From NCBI GenBank assembly GCA_000955875.1, contig JYOE01000015.1, forward strand, positions 62,746-126,745: 64,000 nt of DNA. The letters run 5' to 3'. The position numbers and the translations under genes were made by a program. This DNA is from Terrabacter sp. 28. GTDB taxonomy: Bacteria > Actinomycetota > Actinomycetes > Actinomycetales > Dermatophilaceae. The notes under the pieces were generated by a model. The model had not been told where the DNA came from. It worked only from the letters and a program-made list of their open reading frames with translations, and searched no databases. Of this stretch, positions 8,105 through 17,093 are shown one piece after another (position 1 is the stretch's first letter; every line of letters starts with the position of its first letter).

Positions 8105-9160
8105 GTGCAGGCCGATGAGTCGCGTGGTGGCCGGACGACGATCGTCGACGTCGCCGAGGCCGCGGGCGTGTCGCGCCAGACGGTGAGCAACGCTCTCAAC
8201 CGCCCTCACAAGGTCGCTCCCGACACGCTCGAGCGGGTGCTGCGTGAGGTCGAGCGACTGCGCTTCACCCCGCACGCGTCGGCGCAGCAGCTGCGCCGGC
8301 AGCGCGCCTCGGCCTTCGGCTTCGAAGTCAACCCGTCGGGTCACCGTCGGCTCGGGCACATCCTCGACGAGTTCCTGGTCGAGCTCACCGTGTCCGCGCC
8401 CGCCCACGCCAGCCACCTGCTCGCCTTCGCCCCCGACCCCGACGACGTCATCGCCGGCTACCGCCAGACGCTCGCGAGCGGTCTCGTCGACGGGTTCGTC
8501 CTCGCCGACACCCGCCACGCCGACCCCCGGCCGCAGTGGCTCATCGAGCACGGCGTGCCGTTCGTGTCGTTCGGCCGGGTCTGGGACCGCCCCGAGCTCA
8601 CCCGCTGGGTCGACGTCGATGGCCACGCAGGCGTGCTCGGCGCCGTGCGCCACCTCGCTGCCTCCGGCTACCGGCAGATCGGCTGGCTGGGGTGGCCCTC
8701 CGGCTCGCCCGTCGGCGACGACCGCCGCCGGGGCTGGGCCGACGGGCTGGCTGAGCTCGGCGTCACGGGCGAGGCCCCCACGGCCGAGTCCGTGCAGGAC
8801 CTCGACGAGGCGACTGGGGCCGCCGAGCGGCTGCTCGACCGGCTCGGGCCCGACGCCGCGATCGTCTGCGCCTCCGACCTGCTCGCCCTCGGAGCCCTCC
8901 GGGCCGTCCGCAACCACGGGCTGGAGCCCGGCCGAGACGTCGGGGTCGTCGGCTTCGACGACACCGACGTCGCCGCAGCCATGCAGCTGACGAGCGTCCA
9001 CCAGCCCGTCGCCGAGGCCGCCCGCATCGCCTGGGACCTGCTCGTCGACCCCGAGACGACGTCCGCCCCGGTGCTGCTCGAGCCCACCCTCACCGTGCGC
9101 GCGTCGAGCGTGCGCGACTCCGCCGGGGCCGGCCGCTCGTCCGTCCCCGAGCCACCGTGA
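8105..9160 (+). CDS. LacI-family transcriptional regulator
   Basis: The 351-residue protein has the N-terminal LacI helix-turn-helix (TIVDVAEAAGVSRQTVSNAL, residues about 11-30) followed by the hinge helix and a periplasmic-binding-protein-like effector domain (VGVVGFDDTDVAAAMQLTSV near the end). GTG 8105 is chosen because AAAGGAG lies 6 bases upstream; ATG 8078 is in frame but precedes the ribosome site. It is located between the debranching gene and the sugar importer, so a maltodextrin-like or isomalto-oligosaccharide effector is a reasonable inference. The 3' end is 77 bases before the binding-protein gene, which may be co-transcribed. Confidence 0.9.
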   Translation: MQADESRGGRTTIVDVAEAAGVSRQTVSNALNRPHKVAPDTLERVLREVERLRFTPHASAQQLRRQRASAFGFEVNPSGHRRLGHILDEFLVELTVSAPAHASHLLAFAPDPDDVIAGYRQTLASGLVDGFVLADTRHADPRPQWLIEHGVPFVSFGRVWDRPELTRWVDVDGHAGVLGAVRHLAASGYRQIGWLGWPSGSPVGDDRRRGWADGLAELGVTGEAPTAESVQDLDEATGAAERLLDRLGPDAAIVCASDLLALGALRAVRNHGLEPGRDVGVVGFDDTDVAAAMQLTSVHQPVAEAARIAWDLLVDPETTSAPVLLEPTLTVRASSVRDSAGAGRSSVPEPP

Positions 9161-9237
9161 AGCAAGCGCGGTTCCACGACGACCCACCCGGCATACGCCA
9201 GGGATCACGCCCCCACCACCCGAAACAGGAGACATCG

Positions 9238-10488
9238 ATGTCACGCAAGACCACCACGGCCGCCGCAGCGGCCTGCCTCACCGGCGCGCTCGTCCTGAGC
9301 GCGTGCGGCGGGGGCGGCTTCAGCGGTGGCAACAACGCGCCGCAGGCCACGTCCAAGGGCCCCGTCAAGCTCACCGTCATGATCGGCAGCTCGGGCGACG
9401 CCGAGACCAACGCGGTCAAGCAGGCCACCGCGGCGTGGGCCAAGAAGACCGGCAACACCGTTGAGGTCATCGCCGCGTCCGACCTCGGCCAGCAGCTGGG
9501 TCAGGCCTTCGCGTCGACGACGCCCCCCGACGTCTTCTACACCGACGCCTCCAAGGTCGGCACGTTCGCCAAGGCCGGCAACCTCTACGCGTACGGCGAC
9601 CAGGTCAAGGACGCCGGCTTCCTGCCGGCCCTCGTGAAGGCCTTCACGTACGACGACAAGTTCTACTGCGCCCCCAAGGACTACTCGACGCTCGCCCTCG
9701 AGATCAACACCGACCTGTGGAGCAAGGCCGGCCTCACCGACGCCGACATCCCGAAGGACTGGGCCGGCCTCGAAGCGGTGGCCAAGAAGCTGACGTCGGG
9801 CAAGGTCACCGGCCTCGTCATCGGCGACGACATCAACCGCAGCGGCGCCTTCATCAAGCAGGCCGGCGGGTGGATCGTCTCCGAGGACGGCAAGACGATG
9901 ACGGCTGACAGCGCACCGGCCAAGGCGGGACTGGCAGAGGTCCAGAAGATGATGAAGGACGGAGTCCTCAAGTTCAGCAAGAACACCAACCCGTCCACCG
10001 GCTGGGGCGGCGAGGCGCTGGGCAAGGGTGTCGCGGCCATGACCATCGAGGGCAACTGGATCAGCGGCGCCAAGAAGGACTTCCCGAACCTCAAGTACAA
10101 GGTCGTCGAGCTGCCGGCAGGCCCGGCAGGCAAGGGGACGCTGCTGTTCAGCAACTGCTGGGGCATCGCCGCCAAGTCGCCCAACCAGGCGCAGTCCGTC
10201 GACCTGGTCAAGTCGCTCATCACGACCGACCAGCAGATGGCCTTCGCCGACGCCTTCGGCGTCATGCCCTCCACCGAGGAGGGTGCCAAGGCGTTCGCGG
10301 CGAAGTTCCCGGACCAGCAGGCCTTCGTCGCCGGCGGCCAGTACGCCCAGGGCCCGGTCAACCTGCCGGGCTTCGACGAGGTCATCACGAAGTTCAACTC
10401 GCAGCTGGCGACGCTGGGCAAGGGCGGAGACCCGAACGCCTGGCTCGCAGAGCTGCAGAAGAACGGCACCGCGGCCCTCTCCGGCTGA
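9238..10488 (+). CDS. Sugar ABC transporter substrate-binding lipoprotein
   Basis: The 416-residue protein has a lipoprotein signal with lipobox LSAC (Cys-23) and the family-1 solute-binding fold (LTVMIGSSGDAETNAVKQATAAW, split here by normal loops, and GVAAMTIEGNWISG in the second half). AGGAG precedes ATG 9238. It would be anchored on the outer face of the membrane and deliver an oligosaccharide to the two permeases encoded next. A strong stem-loop follows the gene, a usual arrangement that raises binding-protein expression above that of the permeases. Confidence 0.9.
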   Translation: MSRKTTTAAAAACLTGALVLSACGGGGFSGGNNAPQATSKGPVKLTVMIGSSGDAETNAVKQATAAWAKKTGNTVEVIAASDLGQQLGQAFASTTPPDVFYTDASKVGTFAKAGNLYAYGDQVKDAGFLPALVKAFTYDDKFYCAPKDYSTLALEINTDLWSKAGLTDADIPKDWAGLEAVAKKLTSGKVTGLVIGDDINRSGAFIKQAGGWIVSEDGKTMTADSAPAKAGLAEVQKMMKDGVLKFSKNTNPSTGWGGEALGKGVAAMTIEGNWISGAKKDFPNLKYKVVELPAGPAGKGTLLFSNCWGIAAKSPNQAQSVDLVKSLITTDQQMAFADAFGVMPSTEEGAKAFAAKFPDQQAFVAGGQYAQGPVNLPGFDEVITKFNSQLATLGKGGDPNAWLAELQKNGTAALSG

Positions 10489-10496
10489 CCCAGCCC

Positions 10497-10535
10497 TGGC
10501 GTCCGCCCACCTCATGGCGCGGCGGGCGGACGCCA
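10497..10535 (+). terminator. Intercistronic stem-loop after the binding-protein gene
   Basis: TGGCGTCCGCCC (10497-10508) and its exact complement (10524-10535) form a 12-base stem with a 15-base loop, 9 bases after the stop codon. It would act as an attenuator or an mRNA 3'-stabiliser, favouring the binding-protein transcript over the permease genes. Confidence 0.7.
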
Positions 10536-10572
10536 CTCTCTCCCCACGGTCGCCGATCCCCAGGAGGGCTTC

Positions 10573-11757
10573 ATGGCATCCATCGACGAACGTCCCCCGG
10601 ACGACGTCACCGCGTCCGGCGCGCGAGCCGGGCAGGTGGCCGCGGTCTCCGCGGGCACCCCGACCGGCCAGGCCGGCGCTCCCGGCGCCCGTCGTGCGCC
10701 GCGCCGCAACCGGGGCGGCCTACGCGGGCGAGAAGGCGCGGCGGGCTGGCTCTTCGTCGCCCCCATGATCGTCATCCTCGGGGTCTTCCTCGTCATCCCG
10801 ATCGGGATGGCCCTGTGGGTGAGCTTCACCAACTGGCAGGGCAACTCCAACCCCTTCCAGGTCGGGCAGGGCACCGATGTCGTGGGTCTGAAGAACTACA
10901 CGGACCTGTTTGCGCGCGACGGCCTGACCCGCGACAACTTCATGCAGTCGATCGGCAACACCTTCTACTACGTGCTGCTCGTCGTCCCGCTGCAAACGGC
11001 CCTCGCACTCGGGCTCGCGCTGCTCGTCAGCAACACGATGCTCAAGGGCCGCAGCTTCTTCCGCACCGCCTTCTACTTCCCGTCGGTGACGAGCTCGATC
11101 GCCATCGCGACGGTCTTCCTCTTCCTCTTCTCCAACACCGGCGCCGTCAACGCCTTCCTCGCCTTGTTCGGCATCGACGGGCCACAGTGGTTCACCGACA
11201 GCCGAGGCCTGCTCCACCTCGCCTTCAACGCGGTCGGGGTCGACAACCCCTCGTGGGCCCAGGGTGAGATCTTCGGACGCACCCTCTGGGACTGGCTCTC
11301 CGGCCCGTCGGTCGCGATGTTCGTCATCATCTTCCTCGTCATCTGGACGACGTCGGGCACCTTCATGCTGATGTTCATCGCGGCGCTGCAGGACCTGCCC
11401 GTCGAGATCGACGAGGCGGCGGCCCTCGACGGCACGTCGCGCTGGCAGAAGCTGCGGCACGTGACGCTGCCGATGATCAAGCCGGCGCTCTTCCTCGTCA
11501 TCACGCTCGGGATCATCGGCACGTGGCAGGTCTTCGACCAGATCTACGTCATGGGCAAGGGGCAGCCCGACGGCACGACCCTGAGCCCGGCCTTCCTCTC
11601 CTACCAGCAGAGCTTCGGCAACTTCCGCTACGGCTCAGGTGCAGCCATGGCCTTCGTCGTCTTCCTCATCATCGTCGTCCTGACGCGATTGCAGCGCTAC
11701 GTGCTGACCGACAAGGACGACCGCAAGCCCCTCTTCCGACTCGGAGGCCGCAAGTGA
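10573..11757 (+). CDS. Sugar ABC transporter permease, MalF-type
   Basis: The 394-residue protein has a roughly 55-residue Pro/Ala/Gly-rich cytoplasmic leader, then six to eight membrane segments. The EAA coupling motif (EIDEAAALDGTSRWQKLRHV) contacts the ATPase. AGGAGG precedes ATG 10573. The stop codon overlaps the GTG start of the next permease gene (GTGA), so the pair is translationally coupled. No ATPase gene lies in the operon, as in many actinobacterial CUT1 systems that share one multitask ATPase (MsiK type). Confidence 0.9.
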   Translation: MASIDERPPDDVTASGARAGQVAAVSAGTPTGQAGAPGARRAPRRNRGGLRGREGAAGWLFVAPMIVILGVFLVIPIGMALWVSFTNWQGNSNPFQVGQGTDVVGLKNYTDLFARDGLTRDNFMQSIGNTFYYVLLVVPLQTALALGLALLVSNTMLKGRSFFRTAFYFPSVTSSIAIATVFLFLFSNTGAVNAFLALFGIDGPQWFTDSRGLLHLAFNAVGVDNPSWAQGEIFGRTLWDWLSGPSVAMFVIIFLVIWTTSGTFMLMFIAALQDLPVEIDEAAALDGTSRWQKLRHVTLPMIKPALFLVITLGIIGTWQVFDQIYVMGKGQPDGTTLSPAFLSYQQSFGNFRYGSGAAMAFVVFLIIVVLTRLQRYVLTDKDDRKPLFRLGGRK

Positions 11758-12614
11758 TCGAGCGCCGGTCCAACCCCGTCAAGACGATCCTGCTGTATGC
11801 CGCACTGCTCGCCTTCGCGGTGTTCTTCATCTACCCCTTCCTCATCCAGATCTCGACGTCGTTCAAGACCGACCCCGACGCGGCGAACAATCCGTTGTCA
11901 CTCGTGCCGAACCCCGTCACGACCCAGGTGTGGCAGCGGATCTTCGGTCAGACCGGCGACTCCTCGGTGCCGGTCACGACCTGGGTCCAGAACTCGTTCA
12001 TCGTCACCCTCGTCGTGACGGCCGCGCGCGTCTTCCTCGACTCGCTGGCCGGTTACGCCCTGTCGCGGCTGCAGTTCCGCGGCCGCAACGCCGTCTTCGC
12101 AGCCCTGCTCGCCGTGATGGCGGTCCCCGGCGTGGCCCTGCTCATCCCGAAGTTCCTCATGGTCAACTACCTCGGCATCTACGACACGTACACCGCGATG
12201 ATCCTGCCCCTCATCGTCGACGCCGCAGGCGTCTTCATCATGAAGCAGTTCTTCGACTCGGTGCCGGTCTCGATCGAGGAGGCGGCCCGGATGGACGGTG
12301 CGAGCATCTTCCGCACCTTCTGGTCGGTGGTGCTGCCGATGGCCAAGCCGGCGCTCATCACCCTGACGATCCTGTCGTTCCAGGGATCGTGGAACGAGTT
12401 CTCCCACTTCCTCGTGGTGACCAAGGGCACGCCCGAGCACCAGACGCTCGTCACCGGCCTGGCCAGCCTGACGAGCGGACAGCTGGGCTCCGGCACCCAG
12501 TACCCCCTCAAGCTCGGCACCGCCCTGCTGGCGACGATCCCGGTCGCGGTGCTCTTCTTCGCGCTCCAGCGCTACTTCATCCGGGGCGCGAACGAAGGAG
12601 GCGTCAAGGGGTGA
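11754..12614 (+). CDS. Sugar ABC transporter permease, MalG-type
   Basis: The 286-residue protein starts at GTG 11754, which overlaps the previous stop, and has CGGAGG upstream. It shows six membrane segments and an EAA loop (SIEEAARMDGASIFRTFWSV). The MalG-like inner-membrane half pairs with the preceding permease. The last 11 bases overlap the convergent PAP2 gene, so termination of the operon lies inside opposing coding sequence. Together with the LacI regulator and the debranching enzyme it forms an alpha-glucan/oligosaccharide uptake and breakdown module. Confidence 0.9.
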   Translation: MIERRSNPVKTILLYAALLAFAVFFIYPFLIQISTSFKTDPDAANNPLSLVPNPVTTQVWQRIFGQTGDSSVPVTTWVQNSFIVTLVVTAARVFLDSLAGYALSRLQFRGRNAVFAALLAVMAVPGVALLIPKFLMVNYLGIYDTYTAMILPLIVDAAGVFIMKQFFDSVPVSIEEAARMDGASIFRTFWSVVLPMAKPALITLTILSFQGSWNEFSHFLVVTKGTPEHQTLVTGLASLTSGQLGSGTQYPLKLGTALLATIPVAVLFFALQRYFIRGANEGGVKG

Positions 12615-13416
12615 GGGGCCGTGCCACTGCCTGAGGGCGCTGGCGCAGGGTCAGCCACAGCCGGTGGGCGGTGACCACCACGAGCGCCCAGGCGAGGCCG
12701 ATGAGCCACCCGGCGACGACGTCGGTGAGCCAGTGGTGTCCGAGGAAGACGCGTGAGAGGCCCATGGCGAGCACGAACACCGTGGCCACCGTGACGGTGG
12801 CGACGCGCTGCCAGGTGGCGGTCGTCTCGATGAGGACGAGGTACGCGACCACGGCCGTCAGCACGGTCGCGTTGAGGGTGTGACCGCTGGGAAAGCTGGG
12901 CGAGACCTCGAGCGGAGGCACGGCCAGCGCGGCCGGTGGGCGGGCCCGGTCGACGAAGTCCTTGCCGACGATCGTCATGGCGAGGGAACCGGCCGCCGCG
13001 ACGACGGCGAGCACGATGGGCGTCCAGCGGCGCCGTCGCCACGTGATGACGGCGACGGCGAGAGTGGCGAGGATCGGCATGCCGACCGGTCCGCCGATGT
13101 CGGTGAAGGTGGTGACGGCCGAGTCGAGGGCGGGGGAGCGCAGGCCCACCGCCGCATCGAGCACCGGCTGGTCGACCGCGGAGAGCGAGTTGTTCCGGAC
13201 GACGCTCTCGTAGACGGTCTCGATGCCCTCGACGAGTCCGACCATGACGATGATGGCGACCGCCGCGAAGACGACGAAGGCCAGGTGCGCCGACGACCAC
13301 TGCACCGTGCGCGTCGTGACGGCCACGAGCCAGCGGCCGAACCGGGTGTGCCACGACGTGAGGTCGCGGGCTCCGATCGTGTCGTCGGGGGTGGGCGGCC
13401 GGTCGGCTGGGCGCAT
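12604..13416 (-). CDS. PAP2-family membrane phosphatase
   Basis: The 270-residue integral membrane protein carries the three PAP2 signatures in order: KDFVDRARPP, PSFPSGHT and SRVFLGHHWLTDVVAG, with catalytic His residues in motifs 2 and 3. Such enzymes dephosphorylate lipid phosphates (phosphatidate, undecaprenyl-PP or similar) on the outer face of the membrane. ATG 13416 gives a short cytoplasmic N-terminus before the first membrane helix; longer frames upstream have no homologous content. It converges with the sugar permease gene and overlaps it by 11 bases. Confidence 0.85.
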   Translation of the reverse strand: MRPADRPPTPDDTIGARDLTSWHTRFGRWLVAVTTRTVQWSSAHLAFVVFAAVAIIVMVGLVEGIETVYESVVRNNSLSAVDQPVLDAAVGLRSPALDSAVTTFTDIGGPVGMPILATLAVAVITWRRRRWTPIVLAVVAAAGSLAMTIVGKDFVDRARPPAALAVPPLEVSPSFPSGHTLNATVLTAVVAYLVLIETTATWQRVATVTVATVFVLAMGLSRVFLGHHWLTDVVAGWLIGLAWALVVVTAHRLWLTLRQRPQAVARPLTP

Positions 13417-13513
13417 GCGCCCATCCTCACCCACGGAGCGAGCGTCGCGCGGAGGAGACAGGCCGCACCGGTGCTGGGTTGCTGACGGTGAGGGTGCGCC
13501 CGTCAAGCCTTTC

Positions 13514-13529
13514 TCGAACAAGTGTGCTA
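13514..13529. promoter_or_regulatory. Degenerate LexA-box-like site upstream of the HNH gene
   Basis: TCGAAC-AAGT-GTGCTA compares with the actinobacterial SOS box TCGAAC-N4-GTTCGA, with two mismatches in the right half. It lies 34 bases before the start codon and just ahead of a possible -10 (TAAAGT, 13528-13533). DUF222/13E12-type genes of mycobacteria are known to carry LexA sites, which makes this worth noting, but the match is imperfect. Confidence 0.3.
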
Positions 13530-13562
13530 AAGTATGACAAGAGCATACGTGAGGAGGGTGGC

Positions 13563-15257
13563 ATGCTATTCGAGGGCTCCATGGCCTGCGCGCCGCCTCC
13601 GAGGTACGAGCATGACGTCTCCGACGTCCTGCTGGACCTATCCCACCTCTCGCAGCTCTACGCGGTGCGGGCCGCGACGCGCACTGCGGTGCCTGTCCAT
13701 GGCCGCTCAGCGGCTGTGCGGGCTGTCCGACGTGAGGTGGCGCGCGTCGTGCTCGAGCGCCAGTTGCCGGCCCTCGTCGCCGAGCTCCTCGCCGCTGCGA
13801 CCGACGACCTGGCGGTGGCGCCGCTCGCGGACACGGAGGCGATGGCCAGCGGCGAGCTGCGGATCGTGGAGGCCGTTGAGCGCTGCAAGTCGGTGCTCGA
13901 CGGCGTCGCGCTCGAGGCGATCGCACGGCTGGAGGCGACGATCGATGCGGGGGAGCAGGCCCGGGCTGCCGACCTCGGACATCCGCGACCGGCCGGCTGG
14001 GTCGACGTCACTGAGCTGACCGTGCTCGAGGTCGCAACGGCGACGGGCCTGGGGCAGCAGGAGGTGGGCGCCCGACTCGACCTGGCAACGACACGAAGTC
14101 CTGCTGTGGCCGAGCTGCGGTTGCGCCTGTCGAGGGGTGAGGTGAGCCTGCATCGCGCGTGCACCATCGAGCGCGAGATCCGCCGGCTCCCGCCGGAAGC
14201 GGGGCCTGGCATCGTCGAGGCGACGCTGCGGGCCAAGGACGACGCGCCGCCATCGCCGACGCTGTTCCGTCAGCGACTGACTCGCACCTGTCTGGCCGCC
14301 GACCGTGAGGCTGCGGCCCGTAGGCGCGCGGCCAGGAGGCGGCGTGGTGCCCACGCCCGCATCGACGGCGACGGCCTCGGGGTGCTCACCGTCACCAACG
14401 ACGCCGACAAGGTCATCGCCGTGATGGAGCGCGCCGATGCCCTCGCACGTGCCGCGCGACAGGCCGGTGACCCGCGTTCGCTCGACCAGCTGCGGGCCGA
14501 CGCCATCACCGACGCGGTGGCCTTCGGTCAGATCGACCCGTCACCACGAGCCCCTGCGTCCCCGAAGGTCGCCGTCGCGGTCGAGACCGCGAGCGGCGCT
14601 GTTTCCGTCGGTGCGATCGGGTCCCCGCCTGCTGCTGGCGACGTGGATGCCGCGCCGGCAGACCTCTTCGGACGCACGAAGGTGGGCCGGCGCCCGGCCG
14701 CGGTGGTCACCATCGTCATTCCGGTCAGCACGGCTCTGGGGCTCACCGATGCGCCCTGCGAGATCCCGGGCTACGGCTGGGTCAGCGCCGAGCACGGTCG
14801 CCAGATCATGCTCGGCCCCGAGTCGACCTGGCGCCGCCTCCTCGTCGACGCCGAGACGGGCGCCGCGCTCCGGCTTGAGACGCGGGCCTACCGCCCGACC
14901 GCAGAGATGCGGGCGCGCGTCGAAGCCGTCGACGGGACGTGCCGCGGCCCCGGCTGCACCGTCCCGGCCACCCGTTGCGACCTCGACCACGACATCCCGT
15001 GGCCGCACGGCCCGACGGCATCCACCAACTTCACCGCAAAGCACCGGTTGCACCACAACGTCCGCACCCACGGGCACTGGCACGCCGAGCGCGACCCCGA
15101 CGACGACACCGTCCGCTGGCGCACGGCGGCGGGGCGTCGCTACACGAGCCGTCCCCACGACTGGCTCGAAGCCCTCCGAGAGTCACCGCCACAGGATCGA
15201 TCGAGCGACCATCCGCGTGACGGCTCGCACGAGATCGACGACCCGCCGCCCTTCTGA
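13563..15257 (+). CDS. DUF222 domain-containing HNH endonuclease
   Basis: The 564-residue protein has a long helical DUF222 region (about residues 40-400) and a C-terminal HNH nuclease domain with CRGPGC, CDLDHDIPW and HRLHHNVRTH, the expected metal- and phosphate-binding His/Asn residues. GAGGAGG lies 7 bases before ATG 13563. The family is abundant and paralogous in actinobacteria (13E12-repeat family), often as multiple copies per genome, and its role is unsettled (mobile-element or SOS-linked nuclease). Its base usage does not look different from its neighbours. The preceding 146-base gap holds relatively A/T-rich DNA and a weak LexA-like site. Confidence 0.85.
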   Translation: MLFEGSMACAPPPRYEHDVSDVLLDLSHLSQLYAVRAATRTAVPVHGRSAAVRAVRREVARVVLERQLPALVAELLAAATDDLAVAPLADTEAMASGELRIVEAVERCKSVLDGVALEAIARLEATIDAGEQARAADLGHPRPAGWVDVTELTVLEVATATGLGQQEVGARLDLATTRSPAVAELRLRLSRGEVSLHRACTIEREIRRLPPEAGPGIVEATLRAKDDAPPSPTLFRQRLTRTCLAADREAAARRRAARRRRGAHARIDGDGLGVLTVTNDADKVIAVMERADALARAARQAGDPRSLDQLRADAITDAVAFGQIDPSPRAPASPKVAVAVETASGAVSVGAIGSPPAAGDVDAAPADLFGRTKVGRRPAAVVTIVIPVSTALGLTDAPCEIPGYGWVSAEHGRQIMLGPESTWRRLLVDAETGAALRLETRAYRPTAEMRARVEAVDGTCRGPGCTVPATRCDLDHDIPWPHGPTASTNFTAKHRLHHNVRTHGHWHAERDPDDDTVRWRTAAGRRYTSRPHDWLEALRESPPQDRSSDHPRDGSHEIDDPPPF

Positions 15258-15275
15258 CGCTGCGGCCTTCCCGGG

Positions 15276-15797
15276 TCAGCCGCCGAAGTCCTGGGTCCAG
15301 TAGGTGCCGTACGGGCCGCCCGTCGCGTAGCCGACGCCGATGGCCGTGTAGCGACAGTTGAGGATGTTGGCCCGGTGGCCGGCGCTCTTCATCCACGCCG
15401 CCATCACGGTCGACGGCGTGCGGTAGCCGGCCGCGATGTTCTCGCCCAGCCGGGTGCCGGGGTAGCCCTGGGCCCTGATGCGCTGCACGAACGTGCGACC
15501 GTCGGGTGACGTGTGAGAGAAGTAGCGGCGCCTGGCCATGTCGGCCGAGTGCGCCTGCGCAGCCCGAGCGAGGCGCGCATCGGTGACGAGCGCCCGGCAG
15601 CCGACCTTGGCCCGCTGTGCGTTGACGAGCTGGACCACCTGCTGCTGGTAGGTCAGGGCAGCGCTCGCGGGGGCCGCAGCCGTCGCGAGCGGCGCCGCAG
15701 CGAGCAGCACCGTCAGGCCGGCCAGCACGGCGGGACGGGCTCGGCGGGCGCGGCGGGCGCGGGTAGTCGGAGCAGGCGTGATGGGAGTGGTCTTCAT
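15276..15797 (-). CDS. Secreted CAP-domain (SCP/PR1-like) protein
   Basis: The 173-residue protein has a twin-Arg-rich N-terminus, hydrophobic core and ASA-A cleavage site near residue 46, then a minimal CAP domain. Family marks are HSADMARRRYFSHTSPDG, GENIAAGY, AGHRANIL and the closing GTYWTQDFGG. Two cysteines (KVGCRAL and LNCRY) could form a disulphide. It is predicted to be extracellular; CAP proteins of bacteria are of unclear function. GGAGG precedes ATG 15797. It converges with the HNH gene, with an 18-base gap. Confidence 0.9.
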   Translation of the reverse strand: MKTTPITPAPTTRARRARRARPAVLAGLTVLLAAAPLATAAAPASAALTYQQQVVQLVNAQRAKVGCRALVTDARLARAAQAHSADMARRRYFSHTSPDGRTFVQRIRAQGYPGTRLGENIAAGYRTPSTVMAAWMKSAGHRANILNCRYTAIGVGYATGGPYGTYWTQDFGG

Positions 15798-15907
15798 GGT
15801 GCCTCCGGGGCGGCGTGACGCGGCCGTGTGCCGTCACGCCACGGTAGGCGCGTAAGTACCCGTACACCCACGAAACCGGCAAAAAGGGCGCGACCTCCCG
15901 CGTCGGC

Positions 15908-16408
15908 TCAGCCGTACCGGTTCCGGTGCTCGGAGCGCCAGGACGTGTACGCCTCGATCTGTTCGGCGGCATCCCAAGCCGCCTTGAAGATGCGGGCCGA
16001 CTCCGCCTTCTCCGGGTCCTCGGGCCCGCGGGGCAGCTCGCGCCGGCCGTGCGAGCCGCTCTCCCCCCGCCGATCCGCCGGCACCGGCCCGTCGTACTTG
16101 TTGCCGCCCGCGTGGTTGGCGTAGCGCCGGGCGCGCGTGAACCCCATCTGGAGGTACTTGCGCGCCACGTCCGCGCCCACGAGGTCTCCGGCCTCCAGGT
16201 ACGCATCGAACCGGGACCGGATCGCCGCTGCGCTCTCGCGGGCGACCTCGGGCGTGCGGAAGCGCCACAACGGCAGCAGCTCGTCCTTGTAGGGCTGCAC
16301 CCGCAGGACGCCCTGCTCACCGCGACCGACGCGATAGAGCTCCGGGTGCGCCCGCAGGTCGAGGGTCGAGAGGTCGACTCCCTCGTACGGGTCTGCGGGC
16401 GACGTCAC
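15908..16408 (-). CDS. DUF4385 family protein
   Basis: The 166-residue soluble protein matches the DUF4385 pattern: VQPYKDELLPLWRFRTPEVA, ARKYLQMGFTRARRYANH, and a C-terminal EAYTSWRSEHRNRYG. I know of no biochemical function for the family. It is divergent from the GNAT gene at 16505 with 96 bases between; the leftward neighbour is the CAP protein. Confidence 0.8.
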   Translation of the reverse strand: MTSPADPYEGVDLSTLDLRAHPELYRVGRGEQGVLRVQPYKDELLPLWRFRTPEVARESAAAIRSRFDAYLEAGDLVGADVARKYLQMGFTRARRYANHAGGNKYDGPVPADRRGESGSHGRRELPRGPEDPEKAESARIFKAAWDAAEQIEAYTSWRSEHRNRYG

Positions 16409-16504
16409 CCCACCACCATTCCCGCTCCGACTCCCTCCCTGTCGCTGCGCTCGTCACTGTCGGCGTCCTCATCACTGTCGGCGCCACTGGCTAACCTGCC
16501 CACC

Positions 16505-17083
16505 ATGACCATCGACGTCCGGCCGGCCACGCTGCAACGCTTCGACGACGTGGCCACGATGCTCGGCCCGAAGAACCCTGCCAGCACCGTCTGCTGGTGC
16601 CTGAGCCACCGCCTCGACTCGAGGACCAGCAGGCAGCTCGTCGGGGCCGCCCGGGGCGACTACGTCCGGGACCTCTGCAGCCGCGAGGTCGCGCCCGGCG
16701 TCCTCGCCTACGACGGCGACGAGGTCGTCGGCTGGGCCGCAGTGGCTCCTCGCGCCGAGCTGCCGTTCGCGCGCTCGACGAAGATCCCGCACGTCGACGA
16801 CCTCCCGGTGTGGTCGGTCTGGTGCATCCGGGTCCGCCCGGGCCATCGGCGCCAAGGCATCTCGCACGCCCTGCTCGAGGGAGCCGTCGACTACGCCCGG
16901 CAGCACGGTGCGCCGGCGGTCGAGGGCTACCCCGTCGACAACCACGGGGCCAAGGTCGACCTCACGATGGCGTACGTCGGCACCCGCGGCCTCTTCGAGC
17001 GCGCCGGCTTCACGAAGGCCGCCGACACCGACTCCATCTCGGGTGGCTTCCCCCGCGTCATCATGCGCCTGGCGCTGTCCTAG
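16505..17083 (+). CDS. GNAT-family N-acetyltransferase
   Basis: The 192-residue protein shows the acetyl-CoA-binding motif A (VRPGHRRQGISHALLEGAV, about residues 111-129) and an N-terminal Cys-rich strand (TVCWCLSHR). The C-terminal GLFERAGFTKAADTDSISGG is typical of the fold. Substrate unknown. The start ATG 16505 follows a short A/T-rich patch. The Tag-like glycosylase gene begins 10 bases after its stop, so the two are probably co-transcribed. Confidence 0.85.
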   Translation: MTIDVRPATLQRFDDVATMLGPKNPASTVCWCLSHRLDSRTSRQLVGAARGDYVRDLCSREVAPGVLAYDGDEVVGWAAVAPRAELPFARSTKIPHVDDLPVWSVWCIRVRPGHRRQGISHALLEGAVDYARQHGAPAVEGYPVDNHGAKVDLTMAYVGTRGLFERAGFTKAADTDSISGGFPRVIMRLALS

Positions 17084-17093
17084 GGTCGGCGCC

